From the NCBI GenBank assembly GCA_900548385.1, contig URKJ01000025.1, forward strand, positions 4,684 to 68,683: DNA of 64,000 bases, read 5' to 3'. The notes under the pieces are model-generated. The model saw only the letters and a list, made by a program, of their open reading frames with translations, was not told where the DNA came from and did not search any database. The stretch comes from an uncultured bacterium (GTDB taxonomy: Bacteria > Verrucomicrobiota > Lentisphaeria > Victivallales > UBA1829). Of the stretch, positions 7,484-16,327 are shown one piece after another. Position numbers and translations under genes: made by a program. Position 1 is the stretch's first letter, and each line of letters starts with the position of its first letter.

Positions 7484-10400
7484 TCACCAGTGAAAATAGC
7501 GGTAGGGATCGTCCTGTTTGTCCGGGACGTCCGAATAGAGATTGTAGTCCGCGGAACCGAAAATCAGGCGCGGAGTTCCCAGAATCCCGCCGTTTCCGCG
7601 CAGGTCGCGGCAGAGTACGGTGAGCGTATTTCCCTTTTTCCTCAGCATCCGGGGAGTGAGCGTATATTTCCGTGCCGTCATCCAGTAATCCGCAGGATTG
7701 GTTTTATCGGTCACTTCTCCGAGGAATTTGCCGTTCAGCCAGACCCAGGAGAAATCGTCGATGACGCCGAGGTCGAGCACGATTCCTTTTTGCGGGATTT
7801 GCGGCAGATCGAAAACCGTGCGGTAGAAAAAGTCTCCGTCATACCCATCGAGTCCGTTTTGCGGGGTATCAAACGGCGCCGCGATTTTTACTTTCCGCCA
7901 GTCTGAACCGAATTTTGAACCAAACAGACGGTATCCCTTTCTGTCCGGATCGGCTTTGCCGTACCAGTCGTCGAGGATAAGCCGGGACGAGGTGGCGAGC
8001 GCGTCGGGCAGCCCGGATTCCGCTTTTGCCCCCATGTTGTGGGCAATGCGGGAAATCAGTGCGAAATTGCGGCGCCGGGTAATGCGGAGCTGAAATTCTT
8101 TCTCTTCAAACATCCACGGAACGACCTGCACGAAAACCATATTTCCTTTGCCGAGAGAAAAATGTTTGAGCGCAGGCCCGGAACCACCGTCGAAAAAGGT
8201 TCCGGTGAGCGGTTTCCTCCAGAACAGGTCGGCATTGGAAATTCCGCGGAAAAACGGATTCTCCGTCAGATTCCCCGCCGGGTGAGAGTAGGTGTTTTTC
8301 CAGACGCCTGCTCCGTTCTTGCCGGGAATGAGTTTATCGATTGCCGCTTTATCGAGTCCCAGCGCAAGGAGATTTGCTCCGCGGGCAACCGCCTCGCGGC
8401 ATCCTTCCGGCGAGAATCCCGGCGCGATAATGAGAAGGTCGTCCGCTCCGTATTTCCCGTTCGTTTCATATTTGATTTTCAGCGTATCGAGCACATTCCG
8501 TCCTTCGGCGCCGCCGGAATAGAAGGTACGGCGCTCCTGCTTTGCGGGGCTCCGCTCCAGATACTCCAGTGCGGAAGCGAGGAGCTCAAGCGCTTCCGGT
8601 GAATGCTCCGTGCGGTTTGAAAGATCAAGCTGGGAGAAAAGAATGCGGATATTCCCCTCCTTGAATTCCAGCAAGGGCGCATAGGAGAGGTTGAACCCTC
8701 CGTGGACCAGCGGCATCCAGTCGCCGATGCAGGGCTTTTCCGGGACGACCGTGGATACCGCGCCACGGTATCCCGCCTGAATATTGCCCCAGATGGGAAT
8801 TCCGACCCATTCCCTGCGGCGGTCATAGGGAGCTTTCAGCGTGCTTGCCCCGCGCCAGTCGGAGAGCGGTTTACCGCTGAACTCCGGAACAATCGGAAAG
8901 AGTTTGCGCAATCCGTATTCGGTGCTGCGGATTCCGAGCCGGTTCCAAAGCACGGAGTGTGTCTGTTCCAGTATCAGCAGTTTGACGCCGGATGCCGCGA
9001 GTTTACCAAGGTTGTATGGGGATTTTTCGAGAGCGTTCCGTCCGATAATCAGAATCGACCCGGTCGCGGGAGTTCCGCTGCGGATCGGCAGGCTGAGTTC
9101 CGCCAACAGTTTCCGCGCTCCGCCCTCCGGATCGAAACAGTAGAGGGGGGATTTCAGCTTTGCTGTGCGTCTGTTGCCGATGGTGAAGCGGAATGTGTCT
9201 TCCGTTTGGCCGTTGGAGTAGACGAAACGGGCTTTCAGTTCCAACGCGTCCGGGGCATCCGGCGGAACCGGAAAGTCGATCCGGACAAATTTCCGTTCTC
9301 CCGGTTCCAGCGTTTCGGTTCCTTCCTTTTTCAGATTCAGGCCGGAAACCGTGCATGTATATTGAATTGTTTCCCGGTGAAGCGTATCGTTGAGAAGCAT
9401 CAGGGTTTTCCGTATGGTTTCCCCTCTCAGAAAATAAGAGTTGCGTCCCGTGAAGTCACCCGGTTTTCCGGCGATGAGCCCCAGCAGCGGACGGTTCGCT
9501 TCCTGGACCGCCTTGCCGACTGTTGTTTCCTGAGAGCCGAAGTCGAGCGGACCGTGAAGGATATAGTCCGGCGAGATTCCGGTGCGTTTCAGATTGCGGA
9601 ACCGTCCGTCATTCAGAACAGTAATTCCGCTTCCACCCTCCCAGAACTGATAATGATCCCAGAATGCCATTCCGGAAAGCCCGTGTCCGCGGAAGCTGGG
9701 GATCGTTTCCCGGAGCATCATTGCCTGAACTCCTGCCACGGCGGGACTTTTCATCATCCAGGTATAGCGGCTGACAGGCACCTTTTTGCCGCCGAACGTC
9801 TGTGCCTGGCTGTCCAGAAAGATTTTCTGGACGCCGTCGATGGAGTAGGCCTTTTCACCGAGATACTGGGCGAGATATTCATTCAGCCAGACGGACATAA
9901 CCTGCGGTCCGGACCAGATGAAGCCCGGCCCGCGGTAACTGGTCCAGGAAGGCAGGTGCGGAATGCCGTATTCCACGAATACCAGCGGCAGATGGCTTTG
10001 CTTCGACCATAATTCAAGATAATCACGCCGTTCCTGAAGCGGCATCCAGTTAAGATAGCAGTTGAGCGTAATGAGCGGGCTGCCGGAAATGCCGGACGAA
10101 TGGCGGTAGTGCGGGCGCGCAGGGTCAAGGCTGTTGACGATCCTGTCCGCTTTTTGTGCGGTGATATTGTTTTGCGGGTTCCATGCGTAAGTTCCCGGAA
10201 TGCCGCTGCCGAGTCGGACCGGGTTGTCCGAATCTCCCCATCCGGAGGAGTTGTGGGTTGATGCGTACATGACGACTCCCGGAACGTTCTGGAAACGGCG
10301 GATCAGATATTCCGTACAGGCTGTGTATGCTTTGACCTCTTCCGGCGTATCGAAATTGTAAAGTACGGGATTCGGCAAAGTCAGTGCGGTCAGAATGCCG

Positions 10401-12091
10401 TTTCTGGAATATTCTTTGTAAAACGCATCCTGATAACAGACGTCACCCGGAGAAAAGTTATAGTTGAGCGCATAGCAGAAATTGAGTCCGCAGCGGCGCA
10501 TGAGTTCCGCGTTGTGCCTGAAATTCTCCGGAATGTTCGGCCCCGCACCATACCAGGGGAAGAGTGACGGCGTGATCTGCAGTCGGATGACTTTTCCGTT
10601 CAGCAGAAAATTCCGTCCTGAAATGGAAAATTCACGGAACCCGAATTCTTCGGGATAGAGCGTGTCGATTATCTTGCCTGAGGCGTCTTTGAGCGATACA
10701 GACGCGGTATAGAGATTCTGCGGATGTTCCGGATCCCACAGTTCCGGCGCGATCCATTTTTCCGTGAAGCGGAACCGGCGCCGGTGCTCCGTCACCGTTC
10801 CGGAATGGAAGCGTTTTATTTCCCTGCCTCCGTTGGAGATGCGCACTTCCAGAGAACACCCTTCCGGGAGTCTGCCGAGGAAGCCCGTATCGAAAGTGAT
10901 CGTACCGTTCGAAGTGGAGGTAATGACATGCATATCGCTGATCCGGGCACCCGACGGTTCCGCGCGCAGCCAGACATCGCCGTTGATGCCGCGGCGGGTA
11001 ACTTTCTTGTCTTTGATGTGCATCCGGTTGATGTCGCTGTACGAGACCTCCTTCAGACCTTCCGGTTGAGCTGTGAGCAGAATGACGAGGTCGTGTGTTT
11101 TACCCGGACGGATTGATCCTGTGAGATCAAGCGCTCCTCCGGGAAAAGCGATGGAGCCTGTTTCTTTTCCGTCGATAAAGACCTGCGCGAATATCTGGAG
11201 ATACGACAGTTCCAGAAGAATTTTTCGATCGTTCCAGTGTGCCGGAATGGAGATGCTCCGGCGGTACCATGCGCGGTTGACGGTTTTGCCGTCCAGTTTG
11301 GAGTCCGTTCCGTCGGGATTGTAGATGCGTTGGAAACTGCCGGCTTGTCCCCAGCCGTCGAATCCGGGCCAGATGCCGGGAACCTTGAAGTAATATTTGA
11401 ATTCCGCCGGCAGGGAACTCCCGTTTTTGACGGCTGGCTGGAACTGCCAAATGCCGTTGAGACAGATCCGTTCGCGTGTCGCTGTGACGGTGCGTTCCGC
11501 ATCGTCGAAATTCCAGAGTCGTTTCGTGTCAAAAGGCTCAACGGGAGGCATTTCTTTTGAGGAAAGAGGAGTCACTTTGAGTTTACGGAAAGAGGCTTTT
11601 CCTTTATTACCCCAGTTGCCTACTGCAAAAGTAAGAGCGGAGGCATCCGCAGGGACCCGGTAGATTTGACGGAAAGACTGCCAGTCGGAAGTTCCTGTTT
11701 TCCGGATTGTCCGAGGCCAGTCGCCGGCGCGTTTGCCGTCCGGCTTGAGAAACCAGAACGCCAGTCCGGCGTCCTGCCAGGATTCCTTGCCCCGTACAAC
11801 GTCTTCCGTGCGCATTTCCAGTTCAACCAGCAGGAGGTTCCATTCTTTCCGCAACGGAAGCCAGGCACGGACTTCTCCGTTGCCATTGAACTCGGCATTC
11901 ACTTCCGTTCCGTTTTTTGCCACGGAACCATTCCGGTTATTTGGCTTAAGATGCAGCAGTCTGTTGTTGGAGTGAATCAGAAGATTCGCTTCGCTGTGCA
12001 GAGCCGTGCAGTCCGCTTTCTGTTCGGCGGCGAATCCGGCTGCACATGCCAGCAGGAAGGACAAGCCGGCGAGACATAAATTTCTGTTCAT
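7484..12091 (-). CDS. Very large secreted GH2-like glycoside hydrolase (1535 residues)
   Basis: A signal peptide (residues 1-22, cut near FAAEQ) is followed by a carbohydrate-binding-like beta domain (about 25-180), a GH2 sugar-binding jelly roll (about 205-380, with LNGIWQF and the NRAWYRRSISIP strand), an Ig-like domain (about 385-490) and a GH2 TIM barrel from about 490. Glu707 in LVFVEYGIPH sits where GH2 enzymes have their nucleophile. At the usual acid/base site the common Asn-Glu is replaced by STHNSSG around residues 611-617. After the barrel come Ig-like and glutamine-amidotransferase-like parts, and a last jelly roll of about 135 residues (VWLNGKFLG). It follows a pseudopilin gene on the same strand. 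Substrate is unknown. Confidence 0.85.
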   Translation of the reverse strand: MNRNLCLAGLSFLLACAAGFAAEQKADCTALHSEANLLIHSNNRLLHLKPNNRNGSVAKNGTEVNAEFNGNGEVRAWLPLRKEWNLLLVELEMRTEDVVRGKESWQDAGLAFWFLKPDGKRAGDWPRTIRKTGTSDWQSFRQIYRVPADASALTFAVGNWGNKGKASFRKLKVTPLSSKEMPPVEPFDTKRLWNFDDAERTVTATRERICLNGIWQFQPAVKNGSSLPAEFKYYFKVPGIWPGFDGWGQAGSFQRIYNPDGTDSKLDGKTVNRAWYRRSISIPAHWNDRKILLELSYLQIFAQVFIDGKETGSIAFPGGALDLTGSIRPGKTHDLVILLTAQPEGLKEVSYSDINRMHIKDKKVTRRGINGDVWLRAEPSGARISDMHVITSTSNGTITFDTGFLGRLPEGCSLEVRISNGGREIKRFHSGTVTEHRRRFRFTEKWIAPELWDPEHPQNLYTASVSLKDASGKIIDTLYPEEFGFREFSISGRNFLLNGKVIRLQITPSLFPWYGAGPNIPENFRHNAELMRRCGLNFCYALNYNFSPGDVCYQDAFYKEYSRNGILTALTLPNPVLYNFDTPEEVKAYTACTEYLIRRFQNVPGVVMYASTHNSSGWGDSDNPVRLGSGIPGTYAWNPQNNITAQKADRIVNSLDPARPHYRHSSGISGSPLITLNCYLNWMPLQERRDYLELWSKQSHLPLVFVEYGIPHLPSWTSYRGPGFIWSGPQVMSVWLNEYLAQYLGEKAYSIDGVQKIFLDSQAQTFGGKKVPVSRYTWMMKSPAVAGVQAMMLRETIPSFRGHGLSGMAFWDHYQFWEGGSGITVLNDGRFRNLKRTGISPDYILHGPLDFGSQETTVGKAVQEANRPLLGLIAGKPGDFTGRNSYFLRGETIRKTLMLLNDTLHRETIQYTCTVSGLNLKKEGTETLEPGERKFVRIDFPVPPDAPDALELKARFVYSNGQTEDTFRFTIGNRRTAKLKSPLYCFDPEGGARKLLAELSLPIRSGTPATGSILIIGRNALEKSPYNLGKLAASGVKLLILEQTHSVLWNRLGIRSTEYGLRKLFPIVPEFSGKPLSDWRGASTLKAPYDRRREWVGIPIWGNIQAGYRGAVSTVVPEKPCIGDWMPLVHGGFNLSYAPLLEFKEGNIRILFSQLDLSNRTEHSPEALELLASALEYLERSPAKQERRTFYSGGAEGRNVLDTLKIKYETNGKYGADDLLIIAPGFSPEGCREAVARGANLLALGLDKAAIDKLIPGKNGAGVWKNTYSHPAGNLTENPFFRGISNADLFWRKPLTGTFFDGGSGPALKHFSLGKGNMVFVQVVPWMFEEKEFQLRITRRRNFALISRIAHNMGAKAESGLPDALATSSRLILDDWYGKADPDRKGYRLFGSKFGSDWRKVKIAAPFDTPQNGLDGYDGDFFYRTVFDLPQIPQKGIVLDLGVIDDFSWVWLNGKFLGEVTDKTNPADYWMTARKYTLTPRMLRKKGNTLTVLCRDLRGNGGILGTPRLIFGSADYNLYSDVPDKQDDPYRYFHW

Positions 12092-12124
12092 TATCGTTTT
12101 TCTTTCCGTTTGCTTTCTTTTTAT

Positions 12125-12838
12125 TTAAAACCAGGTGAAGCCATCGGTTCCGTAATAAAAATTTCCTCCGCCCCAGGGAAAGGCTTTTACAATGTTTTTC
12201 AACCATAGCAAACTTGAAAGCCCGGCACTGCCGTCGCCCTTCAGGATGTTGATGCGCTGCGGGTGATGAATCGCCCAGACATGGCTTTGCCAGGTGGAGG
12301 AACCGTTCCAGTTCAAGCAGAGATTGGCGCGTCCCTGCAGAGTTCCCTGTACTTTGGAATCCGCAAGCATCATGCATTGGGACGCCTGCTTGAATTTGCG
12401 GAGATTCCATGCGATTTCATCCCATACATTGGGGTCCGATGACATGGAAACGGTAAGGTTGGTATAACCCGTTCCATCGACAGCGTAAAGTCCGACTCCG
12501 CGAACGAAATTCCCGGAGATTTTCCCCCAGAGATTTCCGTTCCAGTTGTCTTCTTTCGGGCAGAAAAACAGATCTTTGTCACTTGTTTTCACATATTTCA
12601 TCTCAATCATCATTTTCGCATAGGAGCCGGTGTCACCGGAACGCGCATAAATATAGTCATCGGAATCCGAACCGTAGGTGTGAAGAGCGATTCCCATCTG
12701 TTTCAGTCCGTTGGTACATTGTGAAATCGTTGCCTTTTCCCGTGCGGCGTTCAGTGCGGGAAGAAGAAGTCCTGCAAGAATTACAATGATTGCAATTACG
12801 ATGAGGAGTTCCAGCATGGTAAACGGGATCTTTTTCAT
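12125..12838 (-). CDS. Pseudopilin-like protein with N-methylation motif and H-x9-DG tail (237 residues)
   Basis: The start MKKIPFTMLELLIVIAII is a type IV prepilin leader: a short basic peptide, the cleavage/methylation site with the conserved Glu at mature position 5, and a hydrophobic helix. The globular part is that of the prepilin-type H-x9-DG proteins common in PVC bacteria (HPQRINILKGDG near the end). I place the start at 12838; an in-frame ATG at 12889 would add 17 residues and break the short leader, and exists because the leader region is duplicated. It lies 33 bases upstream of the GH2-like gene and is likely co-transcribed with it. A role in surface display or secretion of the hydrolase is inferred. 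Confidence 0.85.
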   Translation of the reverse strand: MKKIPFTMLELLIVIAIIVILAGLLLPALNAAREKATISQCTNGLKQMGIALHTYGSDSDDYIYARSGDTGSYAKMMIEMKYVKTSDKDLFFCPKEDNWNGNLWGKISGNFVRGVGLYAVDGTGYTNLTVSMSSDPNVWDEIAWNLRKFKQASQCMMLADSKVQGTLQGRANLCLNWNGSSTWQSHVWAIHHPQRINILKGDGSAGLSSLLWLKNIVKAFPWGGGNFYYGTDGFTWF

Positions 12839-12931
12839 AAAAACGACGGTGCTCCTTTTTTCATTTTTTTTAATTGGATACTTTTTCATAAAACGGCAGT
12901 GCTCCTTTTTTTAATTTTTTTAATTTGGAAC
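12831..12931. repeat. Imperfect tandem duplication of a ribosome-binding site and start codon region
   Basis: Copy A (12831-12881) and copy B (12882-12931) are about 50 bases each and nearly the same: both run from the CAT start codon through the reverse complement of AGGAGCAC, a poly-T/A tract and AATT-GGA. Copy A carries the start used by the pseudopilin gene; copy B adds a second in-frame ATG with the same type of SD. Confidence 0.75.
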
Positions 12932-12947
12932 TTTGTATTCCGGTTAT

Positions 12948-12976
12948 ATTATACTATATTTCCTGAAAAATGACAA
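12948..12976 (-). promoter_or_regulatory. Sigma70-type promoter for the pseudopilin-GH2 operon
   Basis: Read on the minus strand: TTGTCA (12976-12971), a 17-base spacer and TATAAT (12953-12948). It lies between the divergent AraC regulator and the duplicated leader, upstream of both alternative starts. Confidence 0.6.
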
Positions 12977-13006
12977 GATGTTTTTTGTATCAATAAGGAG
13001 AATGTT

Positions 13007-13891
13007 ATGGCAAATGAAAAAACGGACGGAAAAGATTTTTTTACCGCACGGATCGGTGAGAATAAACCGCCTGCAATTCCCCTTCCGTTCTATCCGCTCA
13101 GTACGGGAATCAGTACCTATGAAAGAGGCGAAGGTGAACAGATTGGAGGTATTTTGAATCAATTCGTGCGGATAAGCTGGCTGCTTTCCGGAACGTATGA
13201 GACGTTGATTCTTGACAAAAAATGCCTGGTTGGAAAGAATACGGTCTGGTACACTCTTTATGGCGAGGAGCGGCAGGGGACGACGGTTTCCGGCTCGTGC
13301 CGTCTCCGCTGGCTGGTGATCGACGGTCCTCTTGCGGAGAGCGTCATGCTTTCATTCCGTTATCCGAGAATCCGGACGGTGCCGGAGTACCCGGAGCACC
13401 TTTTCGCGGAACTGGATACGATCATGTCCGAGGTCTCGCCGGAGATGGTTCGCCGTAAAACGTGCCTTGTCATGGAAATTCTGGCATCCATGGCGAAGAC
13501 GGATGATTCCCTGTATTCCATGGAACGGCTGGTGCCGAAATGTCTGGCGCTGATTCGGAGCAGCATTTCCGATCCGGATTTCGGACTGGAGACATTGTGC
13601 GAACGTTTTTCCGTCTCCCGTGCCACGCTGTCACGCCTGTTCCGGAAAACCGCGCACATTTCCCCGGGACGTTTCATTTTGAGCGAAAAACTGGCGCGTG
13701 CGGTCGCCCTGCTGTCCGGAAGTGATCTGCCGATTGAATCCGTGGCGAAACAGTGCGGTTTTCGGGACCGCCCGACTTTCACCCGCTTCATCAAGCGCTC
13801 CAAAGGAATGAGCCCTTCGGAATTCCGGGAAAGATTCTCCCCGGAGCTCTCGGCGGATGGCGGGCTCCGTCCCCGTGGACATCATGAATAA
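13007..13891 (+). CDS. AraC/XylS-family transcriptional regulator
   Basis: A 294-residue regulator. The N-terminal part (about 20-165) has the beta-rich look of an AraC cupin sensor, and residues about 185-285 carry the double HTH: LETLCERFSVSRATLSRLFR and the second helix pair ending in CGFRDRPTFTRFIKRSKGMSPSEFR-type sequence. AAGGAG lies 6 bases before the ATG. It is divergent from the pseudopilin-GH2 pair and is the likely activator of that operon, responding to a sugar. Confidence 0.9.
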   Translation: MANEKTDGKDFFTARIGENKPPAIPLPFYPLSTGISTYERGEGEQIGGILNQFVRISWLLSGTYETLILDKKCLVGKNTVWYTLYGEERQGTTVSGSCRLRWLVIDGPLAESVMLSFRYPRIRTVPEYPEHLFAELDTIMSEVSPEMVRRKTCLVMEILASMAKTDDSLYSMERLVPKCLALIRSSISDPDFGLETLCERFSVSRATLSRLFRKTAHISPGRFILSEKLARAVALLSGSDLPIESVAKQCGFRDRPTFTRFIKRSKGMSPSEFRERFSPELSADGGLRPRGHHE

Positions 13892-14030
13892 AGAACTGTC
13901 CGGGAGACGGAACCGTTTACCGGATTCCTGCTTGTGTTTGTCTCCTCGTGTGCATCTGCTGTGGGAGTGCCACGATCATGAGCATCGCGAGGTAGAGACA
14001 ATTCCGCTTAAAATCTCCGCCGGCAAAAGA

Positions 14031-14378
14031 TTAAACCAAAACGGAAGAGTTTTCAAGGATTTTCACTCCTGCCGCACAGGCAGGGCAATCGCACCATTTG
14101 GCGCCCCCGGCTTTGATTTCCCGGGCGTGCGCCGCCATGGCTCTGGCACGCTCCGCTCCAAAAATCTGTGTGCCGAGCTCCGATTCGAAGAAAGGAATGG
14201 TCTGGTCAAGTGTGCAGACATCTTCCCTGATCTCCTGCAGCAGTGCGGCTGCCGCAGTCTTTTCCGCATCGGTTCCGAGTGCATTCAGGTAACTCCGTCC
14301 GGCGTCTTTGAGTTCCTGACAGCAGGATGGGGCGGCAATCATCTCCTTTACGGTTTCAACGAGTTCGTTCTTGTTCAT
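14031..14378 (-). CDS. Small conserved protein of the family often labelled 'molecular chaperone Hsp90' in Firmicutes
   Basis: A 115-residue soluble protein with ISAPSCC-like start (MIAAPSCCQELKDAG), an acidic helix EIREDVCTLDQTIPF, and the end motif CDCPACAAGVKILEN. I recognise this pattern from small anaerobe proteins annotated as heat-shock protein Hsp90, a label not supported by size or domains. The Cys-Cys pair and the C-D-C-P-A-C motif suggest metal or redox chemistry. AGGAGA lies 6 bases before the start. It follows a MarR gene on the same strand by 64 bases and is probably under its control. Confidence 0.72.
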   Translation of the reverse strand: MNKNELVETVKEMIAAPSCCQELKDAGRSYLNALGTDAEKTAAAALLQEIREDVCTLDQTIPFFESELGTQIFGAERARAMAAHAREIKAGGAKWCDCPACAAGVKILENSSVLV

Positions 14379-14442
14379 TTTCTGTCTCCTGTTGATTGGT
14401 TGTTTGTATTATTTGAGAGCAGGACTATCTGCTGCTCCGGGA

Positions 14443-14892
14443 CTATTTTTTCTGATTCATCTCCGCGTTGCGGACGTTATCTAGCACCCGTTCCAGGAGC
14501 TCCTCCAACTGCGTGATTTCGCTGACGGAGAATCCCTGATAGGTCAATTCCGTCATCTGATCGGTTACCGCCCGATATTTCTTTTCCAGAGAACGCGCCT
14601 TCGGGGTCAAGGCGATCAGATACTTCCGGCGGTCATTGGAGTCCGCCGTCCGCCGAATCAGCTGTTTCTGTTCCATGCGGTCCAGCATACTGGTCAGCGT
14701 GGTGTTGGCCAGACCGGTTTCTTTTGCCAGTTCCTGAATGGAGATAAGATCGTGATTCCACAGAACATACAAAATACGCCCCTGCGGACCGTTGAATTCA
14801 TGAATGCCCTGATCGGTCAGCATTTTATCCAGTAAACGGGCAAGATGCTGCTTGATCAGGGTGATCTGCATACCTATTTTTTTGTCTGCCAT
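14443..14892 (-). CDS. MarR-family transcriptional regulator
   Basis: A 149-residue winged-helix protein. ISIQELAKETGLANTTLTSM is the helix-turn-helix and IRRTADSNDRRKYLIALT the wing with the family DxRxxxxxLT pattern (here DRRKYLIALT). Flanking helices form the dimer interface. It is first in a two-gene unit with the small cysteine protein. A perfect 9-bp inverted repeat lies 32 bases upstream of its start, suited to autoregulation. Confidence 0.92.
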   Translation of the reverse strand: MADKKIGMQITLIKQHLARLLDKMLTDQGIHEFNGPQGRILYVLWNHDLISIQELAKETGLANTTLTSMLDRMEQKQLIRRTADSNDRRKYLIALTPKARSLEKKYRAVTDQMTELTYQGFSVSEITQLEELLERVLDNVRNAEMNQKK

Positions 14893-14923
14893 ACGCGTCC
14901 TCTGTTTGATTCGTGGTGATAAC

Positions 14924-14952
14924 TTTCTATATAATATATTACCATATAGAAA
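14924..14952. promoter_or_regulatory. Perfect 9-bp inverted repeat, candidate MarR operator
   Basis: TTTCTATAT (14924-14932) and ATATAGAAA (14944-14952) are separated by 11 bases in the AT-rich promoter region directly upstream of the MarR gene. Size and symmetry fit known MarR-type sites. Confidence 0.6.
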
Positions 14953-15318
14953 TATTTCAAGAGGGGTAATGATTTTTTTCCGGAAATGTTTGGCAGATCT
15001 ACTCCGGATATGGATTTTTTATCTTTTCATAGTTTGATAGTATTGTCAATTATTCAATATTTAAGCTGAAATGCTTCTGATTTGCAGTGCGGCAGGAAAA
15101 GACACTGTATTTTTCGCATATCCCGTTGCGATTCCACAAGAGTATCTGCATTGAACCTTTGACCGTCCCTGAAATGGTACTGCGTATTTTCCCGCTCATC
15201 TCAGTAAATTCATCTGATATATCATGCCGTCCGCATGGCGTTGCCGTATTTTGCAGCCTCCTTGTCTGATGCTTGCATAATACAGCACATATCTATGGAT
15301 GACGCAATCTAACATTAT
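14953..15318. other. AT-rich intergenic stretch
   Basis: No gene supported. Short plus-strand ORFs (for example 15087-15269) have no recognisable family and no convincing start signal. The stretch separates the MarR unit from the end of the polysaccharide operon. Confidence 0.5.
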
Positions 15319-15352
15319 CTCCGTTTTCTGCCGGATAGGCGGGAAAACGGAG
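15319..15352 (-). terminator. Hairpin after the polysaccharide operon
   Basis: CTCCGTTTTC (15319-15328) and GAAAACGGAG (15343-15352) form a perfect 10-bp stem 38 bases after the last stop of the minus-strand operon. It lacks a strong T run on the minus strand, so its strength as terminator is uncertain. Confidence 0.45.
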
Positions 15353-15390
15353 GAAGAATGTTTTGGTATGCCGTGCGATAACCGGAAGTT

Positions 15391-16326
15391 TCATTTCCCT
15401 GCGAGAAATTCGATATTGTCCAACCAGATCGTATTTCGCTGATGCTGGGGGAGAGAAAACTGCAGCTTCGCCATTCTCTCCAAAAGAGCCGGGTACATGG
15501 CGGTATCGGTGGGGACATCGAACAGAAAGCGGAATTCCCGCCACTGTTCGCCGAGTTTGAAATCAGCGGAGGCGTAAAGGTGCTTTCCTCCCTTGTTGAT
15601 GCGGGCGGTAAAGTTGATGATAGCGCGCAGAGCGGCGGGTGAGTCCGCTTTTGCCCAGAAACGGAGTTCAACCTTTTTGCCGGGGCGGATTGGAAGATAG
15701 ATACTGGCAATTCCAAATTTCCCGTCGGTCTCCGGAGAAAGTTCCAGACTTTTTCTGCCGGATAAAAATGCCGGACTCTGCACGATTTTCAATTCTTTGA
15801 AAGGAGATTCGTTTATTCTGGAAAAACTGACGGGTGCGATGTTTCCGGATTCAAAATCGCCGTCCGGCAACAGATTTTTTTCTGTTTCGGAAGGCGTGAG
15901 AGCTTCAAGTTTGATATTTTTGACGGAAACTTTGCCGGTGGGCCCCGGATTCATGCTGAAGCAGACTGTCGGTTCGGAGCCTGTTTCGCCAGGGAAATAC
16001 TGGATGTACTTTTGATAGTGCTCTGTCGGGTTCCAGTCCAGATAAAGTTTTTTGTTTTTTTCTCCTTTGTAGTCAATCAACACGAATGTACGCGGAATTC
16101 CGTCTTCGGACTTTCCCTCCCACGAGAGCCGGTAGAAGATGCCGGTTTCTGTCTTTGGGGATTTGCCTGCAAGCCACGGCCAGCCCTTGCCTGAATATCG
16201 TACGGAAAATTCTCCGGGCGTGACCGCCTGCCAGGAGGATTTGGGTTGGAGCTCCAGTTCCACCCCCTCCGCGGATATGCAAAGAATGGATGCGATACTG
16301 GCAATGATTGAATTTTTGATTTTCAT
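15391..16326 (-). CDS. Secreted carbohydrate-binding-like protein (311 residues)
   Basis: A short signal peptide (MKIKNSIIASIASILCISAEG) precedes two beta-sandwich parts. The second (about residues 150-311) has the CBM4/9-type pattern: NLLPDGDFESGN at its start, then SLELSPETDGKFG, KVELRFWAKADSPAAL and the closing IWLDNIEFL. No catalytic domain is evident, so it probably binds glycan. It is the last gene of the operon starting at 22289 and starts 1 base after the stop of the clan-A glycosidase, so translation is likely coupled. Confidence 0.7.
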   Translation of the reverse strand: MKIKNSIIASIASILCISAEGVELELQPKSSWQAVTPGEFSVRYSGKGWPWLAGKSPKTETGIFYRLSWEGKSEDGIPRTFVLIDYKGEKNKKLYLDWNPTEHYQKYIQYFPGETGSEPTVCFSMNPGPTGKVSVKNIKLEALTPSETEKNLLPDGDFESGNIAPVSFSRINESPFKELKIVQSPAFLSGRKSLELSPETDGKFGIASIYLPIRPGKKVELRFWAKADSPAALRAIINFTARINKGGKHLYASADFKLGEQWREFRFLFDVPTDTAMYPALLERMAKLQFSLPQHQRNTIWLDNIEFLAGK

Positions 16327-16327
16327 T

